From the NCBI GenBank assembly GCA_944388135.1, contig CALXHP010000013.1:1-36175 (forward strand): 36,175 bases of DNA. Direction: 5' to 3'. This document shows positions 33,266 through 36,175 of the stretch, in pieces. This DNA comes from an uncultured Gemmiger sp. GTDB lineage: Bacteria > Bacillota > Clostridia > Oscillospirales > Ruminococcaceae. The notes beneath the pieces are model-generated. The model saw nothing but the letters and a program-made list of their open reading frames with translations. It was not told the DNA's origin and searched no databases. How positions within the stretch are numbered: position 1 is the first letter of the stretch; every line of letters begins with the position of its first letter. The position numbers and the translations under genes are program-made.

Positions 33266-33294
33266 TTGACAACGATTCGACAACATGCGACAAT
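33266..33294 (+). promoter_or_regulatory. galT promoter
   Basis: A perfect TTGACA (33266-33271), 17 bp, GACAAT (33289-33294). It starts directly after the upstream terminator, about 280 bases before the galT start, leaving a long leader. Confidence 0.75.
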
Positions 33295-33300
33295 AAAAGA

Positions 33301-33570
33301 AAAGACACGACTGTCGTTTGTGTGTTCCCGGGGGGAACATGGTATATGGTTCGGGAGGTCTCGCGCCCTTTCCCGCACAGGGGAACACACCAACAAGTTC
33401 ACCCGAAGCTGCACCCTTATCAAATCGGCTGTTGCGTTGCACGGCATGGGATGCCTGGAACACATTGTGCACGGTGCATGAAAACTGCAAAAGCATGGCA
33501 CGCAGCGCTATGGAAAACGGAGGATTTTTGCGGTATGGTTAGTACAACAGAATCGAAAACACACCGCTAC
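33301..33570 (+). promoter_or_regulatory. Structured galT leader with alternative helices and a possible pseudoknot
   Basis: GTGTGTTCCC (33320-33329) pairs perfectly with GGGAACACAC (33381-33390). Its 3' seven bases can instead pair locally with GGGAACA (33333-33339), so the two folds exclude each other. TTCGGG (33350-33355), inside the long loop, can pair with CCCGAA (33402-33407), outside it, which would make a pseudoknot. Further on, GGCAT/ATGCC (33443-33455) is a small hairpin. No known riboswitch motif was recognised. The region's length and pairing suggest a cis-acting RNA. Confidence 0.45.
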
Positions 33571-33582
33571 AGGAGGGCAATT

Positions 33583-35166
33583 ATGGCAAATAACGAATTT
33601 GACTGCACGGCATTGACCCCGGAGCAGCGTGACGCACGCTTGGCCTTGGATGTGGAACGGCTGCTTCGTTTTGGACGCAAGCACAAACTCATCAAAGACC
33701 TGGACGTCCTGGTCGCCCGGAACACACTGCTTGATCTGCTGGCGCTGAGCGCCCCCAGCGAAGAAAAAGTTCCGAAGGAAAAGCCCGAGACCCCTGCCGC
33801 TTTGCTGGATGAGATGGTGGAGCTGGCCGCCCAGAAGGACCTGTTCGACGGTGCGGTGCCTCAGTTCCGCATCAACTTCGAAACCCGGCTGATGGGAGCT
33901 CTGATGCCCCGGGAGAGCGAAGTCTGCAAAAAATTCAAGAAATTGTACGAGCGCAAAGGTGCCAAGGCGGCCACCGACTGGTTCTATGATCTGTGTGTGG
34001 TTTCCAACTACATTCGCACCGCCCAGATCGCCAAGAACATCCAGTGGACTTCCGATACCCCCTATGGTGATCTGGAGATCACCATCAACCTGACCAAACC
34101 GGAAAAAGATCCCAAGACCATCGCCCTGGAACGCCTGCAGCCGAAGTCCGGCTACCCCGCCTGCATGCTCTGCAAAGAGAATATCGGTTATGCGGGCCGC
34201 ATCAACTTCCCTGCACGGCAGACCCATCGTATCGTGCCCATTACCCTGGCCGGGCAGCAGTTCTATCTGCAGTACAGCCCCTATGCCTACTTCCATGAGC
34301 ACTGCATCATGCTCCACGAGACCCACAAACCCATGGAGATGGATCGCCAGACCCTGGCCGAAATCTTCGACTTTGTCTCGCAGTTTCCCCACTACACCTG
34401 CGGCTCCAACGCCGATCTTCCCATTGTGGGCGGCAGCATCCTGAGCCACAGCCACTTCCAGGGCGGCCGGTATGTGTTCCCCATGCAGAAGGCCTCCATC
34501 GCTGTGCCCATGACGGACATCCGCTATCCCGGGGTCCGGGCCGGCATCCTCAACTGGCCGGTCTCTGCGGTGCGGCTGATCGGCCGCAGCAGCCAGCAGA
34601 TGCAGATCGTCGCCAACAATATCCTCACGGCCTGGCGCAACTACAACGATGAGAGCGTGGGGATTCTTTCCCATACCGGTGACACTCCCCACAACACGGT
34701 AACGCCCATCCTGCACTATGACGAAAAGGATGGCTACATCCTTGACCTGGCGCTGCGCAACAATCGTACCAGTGAGGAGTACCCCGACGGTATTTTCCAC
34801 CCCCACAAGGAATACCACAACATCAAGAAAGAAAACATCGGCCTTATCGAGGTCATGGGTCTGGCTATTCTGCCCGCCCGCCTGAAAGACCAGGGCGCTC
34901 AGATCGCCGAAATTCTGGCCGGTCAACGTCCCAACACCAGCCGGGAGGAAGGCTCTCCCCTGGCGGTGCACGCCGACTGGATCGATCAGCTGATTGCAAA
35001 ATACGGCACTTCCATGGCTCCCCAGGACGCCAACAACGCCGTGAAGCAGGAGATCGGCACCGTGTTCAGCCACGTGCTGGAGAACGCGGGCGTCTTCAAG
35101 CAGGACAAGGAAGGCCAGGATGCGTTCCTGCGCTTTATGCAGAGCGTCGGTTTTAAGGCCATCTGA
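33583..35166 (+). CDS. galT: UDP-glucose--hexose-1-phosphate uridylyltransferase (type II)
   Basis: A 527-residue enzyme of the Leloir pathway that swaps UMP between UDP-glucose and galactose-1-phosphate. It is the long Firmicute type II form. The active-site region is SILSHSHFQGGRYVFPM, in place of the HPHGQ of type I. PACMLCKENIGYAGR is the conserved Cys motif. AGGAGG (33571-33576) fixes the ATG at 33583. The same frame is open for 113 codons upstream, but that stretch is not like the family. A terminator follows. galK and galE are not in this window. Confidence 0.95.
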   Translation: MANNEFDCTALTPEQRDARLALDVERLLRFGRKHKLIKDLDVLVARNTLLDLLALSAPSEEKVPKEKPETPAALLDEMVELAAQKDLFDGAVPQFRINFETRLMGALMPRESEVCKKFKKLYERKGAKAATDWFYDLCVVSNYIRTAQIAKNIQWTSDTPYGDLEITINLTKPEKDPKTIALERLQPKSGYPACMLCKENIGYAGRINFPARQTHRIVPITLAGQQFYLQYSPYAYFHEHCIMLHETHKPMEMDRQTLAEIFDFVSQFPHYTCGSNADLPIVGGSILSHSHFQGGRYVFPMQKASIAVPMTDIRYPGVRAGILNWPVSAVRLIGRSSQQMQIVANNILTAWRNYNDESVGILSHTGDTPHNTVTPILHYDEKDGYILDLALRNNRTSEEYPDGIFHPHKEYHNIKKENIGLIEVMGLAILPARLKDQGAQIAEILAGQRPNTSREEGSPLAVHADWIDQLIAKYGTSMAPQDANNAVKQEIGTVFSHVLENAGVFKQDKEGQDAFLRFMQSVGFKAI

Positions 35167-35180
35167 GAAAATTGTATATA

Positions 35181-35223
35181 CCCCGGCAAGGGAAGACAAG
35201 TCTCCCCCTGCCGGGGATTTTTT
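35181..35223 (+). terminator. Intrinsic terminator after galT
   Basis: Outer stem CCCCGGCA/TGCCGGGG, with an inner GGGAAGA/TCTCCCC extension, followed by a T-run (TTTTTT). Confidence 0.88.
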
Positions 35224-35233
35224 GTGCCGCCCC

Positions 35234-35262
35234 TTGTATTCGGCCGGGCCCGGCGCTATAGT
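35234..35262 (+). promoter_or_regulatory. Promoter of the small membrane protein gene
   Basis: TTGTAT (35234-35239), 17 bp, TATAGT (35257-35262). The leader to the start codon is about 170 bases and holds several short hairpins: GAAGG/CCTTC (35270-35282), CAACCG/CGGTTG (35284-35298) and GGCT/AGCC (35301-35311). No known motif was recognised in it. Confidence 0.65.
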
Positions 35263-35438
35263 ATTTTTAGAAGGTTTCCTTCCCAACCGGTCCGGTTGCC
35301 GGCTGTCAGCCGCTGCCTCGGGTCCCAAAAGTACCGGACAGTCCGGGATTTGAGTATGGCCTCCGCCGCCCGCAGGAGAAGGTTGTCTTTGTACCCCGGG
35401 CCCGAAAGCGCATGATTCGCGCGTCAGGAGGCAGTCCC

Positions 35439-35888
35439 ATGAAGATTCCTTACGGAAAAGCATCTCTGCTTTGTACGGCCTGCTTTTGGGGGATTCTCGC
35501 CCTTTCCGTGCTGTGGTATGGAGCGATCCCTTTCCCTTTGTTGATGGTCACTGTCTTGGGGTACTATCTGGCCGGTTTTCTGCTGGCGCTGCGGACAATC
35601 AGTGTTTTCAAAAAGGAATGGCTACGTCTTTTCCCCGATCAGATCACCCGCTATGATGATGTGCGCTGGGGCAACGCCAGGGACAATTTTTTGCCGGGAA
35701 CATTTCGGGTGCGAAAAGGGCTGCAACAGATGTGCGCGGAAATGCTGGCCAGCCCCCACCGGAACGCGGAAACAGAAGAAATTGTATGGAACGCACTGCA
35801 CGCCGCAAGAATTATTGCATTGCATTTTGTGATATTGGTCGGGACGATTCTCTTTTTCTTTTTCTCCGGCGTGCCGCTTCCTGGCTGA
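35439..35888 (+). CDS. Small membrane protein of unknown function
   Basis: A 149-residue protein with two hydrophobic segments near the N-terminus (about 9-26 and 30-50) and one at the C-terminus (about 126-144, ending LFFFFSGVPLPG). The middle (about 55-120) is hydrophilic and likely cytosolic. The ATG at 35439 is chosen because AGGAGG lies 7 bases upstream; the frame begins at 35412 with a second ATG that lacks such a site. No family was recognised. It has its own promoter and long leader. The neighbouring genes do not suggest a role. Confidence 0.75.
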   Translation: MKIPYGKASLLCTACFWGILALSVLWYGAIPFPLLMVTVLGYYLAGFLLALRTISVFKKEWLRLFPDQITRYDDVRWGNARDNFLPGTFRVRKGLQQMCAEMLASPHRNAETEEIVWNALHAARIIALHFVILVGTILFFFFSGVPLPG

Positions 35889-36069
35889 TTTTCCCAGCCC
35901 GCAAGGCTTCACGGCGAAGGAAGCACCCGCTTTGGCGGATAAGACTTTATACCGGCGGAGTGGGTTCTGCCGGAGTTCCACTGTGTTGTGCTTCGGTATC
36001 CTGCCGGGCGGGACGGCCTTGCCTTTGCGACAGCCTGTTTGCCGGATTCATCTTCGTAAAAAAAGGCAA

Positions 36070-36101
36070 CAAAAAACTCCGAACCGTTCGGTTCGGAGTT
36101 T
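36070..36101 (-). terminator. Terminator of the tRNA-Ala gene
   Basis: On the minus strand, the 12-bp perfect stem AAACTCCGAACC/GGTTCGGAGTTT has loop GAAC and is followed by six Ts, just after the tRNA 3' end. Confidence 0.87.
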
Positions 36102-36102
36102 G

Positions 36103-36175
36103 TGGTGGAGATGAGGGGGATCGAACCCCTTACCTCCTGCATGCCATGCAGGCGCTCTCCCAGGTGAGCTACACC
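36103..36175 (-). tRNA. tRNA-Ala (anticodon GGC), first three bases missing
   Basis: Read on the minus strand, the visible part starts at acceptor position 4 (GGTG). It continues TAGCTC for U8-A9 and the D-stem, then the anticodon stem CCTGC/GCAGG around loop ATGGCAT, giving anticodon GGC for alanine. The T arm is AGGGG-TTCGATC-CCCCT. The 3' acceptor CATCTCC is followed by A and an encoded CCA (36105-36103). Seen length is 73, and three more bases are expected past the right edge. Position 5 forms a G-U pair with position 68. A terminator follows. Confidence 0.97.

Noticed and set aside
33301-33570. galT leader as 6S RNA, tmRNA, SRP RNA or a known riboswitch
   Set aside because: None of the characteristic conserved sequences of those RNAs could be found by eye; it was kept only as an unclassified structured leader.
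33508-35463. A 651-codon minus-strand open frame over galT
   Set aside because: It is antisense to galT and crosses the galT terminator; the galT motifs are clear on the plus strand.
35932-36114. Plus-strand 60-codon frame near the right end
   Set aside because: It has a TTG start without a ribosome-binding site, crosses the tRNA terminator, and is low in protein-like character.
35909-36142. Minus-strand open frame overlapping the tRNA-Ala gene
   Set aside because: It runs through the tRNA and its terminator, so it is an artefact of reading tRNA-flanking DNA.
1-36175. CRISPR array
   Set aside because: No regularly spaced direct repeats of 25-40 bases were seen anywhere in the window.

Overview
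The window reads as chromosome of a GC-rich, gut-type clostridial Firmicute. Shine-Dalgarno sites are strong (AGGAGG-like), promoters are sigma-A-like with mostly exact 17-bp spacers, and intrinsic terminators are frequent. The gene set includes ppdK, type II galT, glutaminyl-tRNA synthetase, BspA-like LRR, DUF3160, DUF2201/VWA and Prok-RING proteins. This best fits Oscillospiraceae/Ruminococcaceae near Faecalibacterium, Gemmiger or Subdoligranulum. The placement is inferred from protein style, not from a search.

Layout. (1) Positions 1-~2040 are the end of an integrated mobilizable element: a MobC-like relaxosome gene cut by the left edge, a large nested inverted repeat that could be its oriT, and a parB-tnpV pair (TnpV is known from Tn4451-type transposons). 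(2) ppdK (minus, 2206-4872) follows, with a tandem-repeat operator candidate in its promoter. (3) A long plus-strand cluster (5216-14079) holds a stand-alone GlmU-type acetyltransferase, a small protein, a YccF membrane protein, pth, an SH3 surface protein, a DUF3160 lipoprotein, a membrane-anchored protein and mfd. Spacing is tight throughout, and the run ends at a 34-bp palindromic terminator. (4) 14294-21218 carries a CLC channel, then a ttcA-like/alr/lepA operon with overlapping stops and starts, then glnS. (5) A minus-strand MATE transporter is divergent from a three-gene operon (LRR protein, DUF2201/VWA protein, MoxR-like AAA ATPase; 22724-26510). This operon is the best candidate in the window for an uncharacterised system. 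(6) 26638-31025 has a YoaK/DUF1275 membrane protein, a CtpE-like P-type ATPase and prfB. (7) 31177-35166 has a prokaryotic RING/DUF2628 membrane protein, then a sugar nucleotidyltransferase and galT. A ~290-nt leader before galT can form mutually exclusive helices and a pseudoknot. (8) The right end has a small membrane protein and tRNA-Ala(GGC), missing its first three bases.

How the genes work together. Most of the window is housekeeping: translation (pth, lepA, glnS, prfB, ttcA-like, tRNA), repair (mfd), cell-wall precursors (alr, GlmU-type acetyltransferase) and central or galactose metabolism (ppdK, nucleotidyltransferase-galT). The accessory parts are the mobile element, the envelope trio between pth and mfd, and the LRR-VWA-AAA operon. 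Two places (about 5025-5099 and 26551-26620) place a T-tailed hairpin within a few bases of a predicted transcription start, which suggests leader attenuation or very short RNAs. All calls come from reading the sequence; no database search was run.
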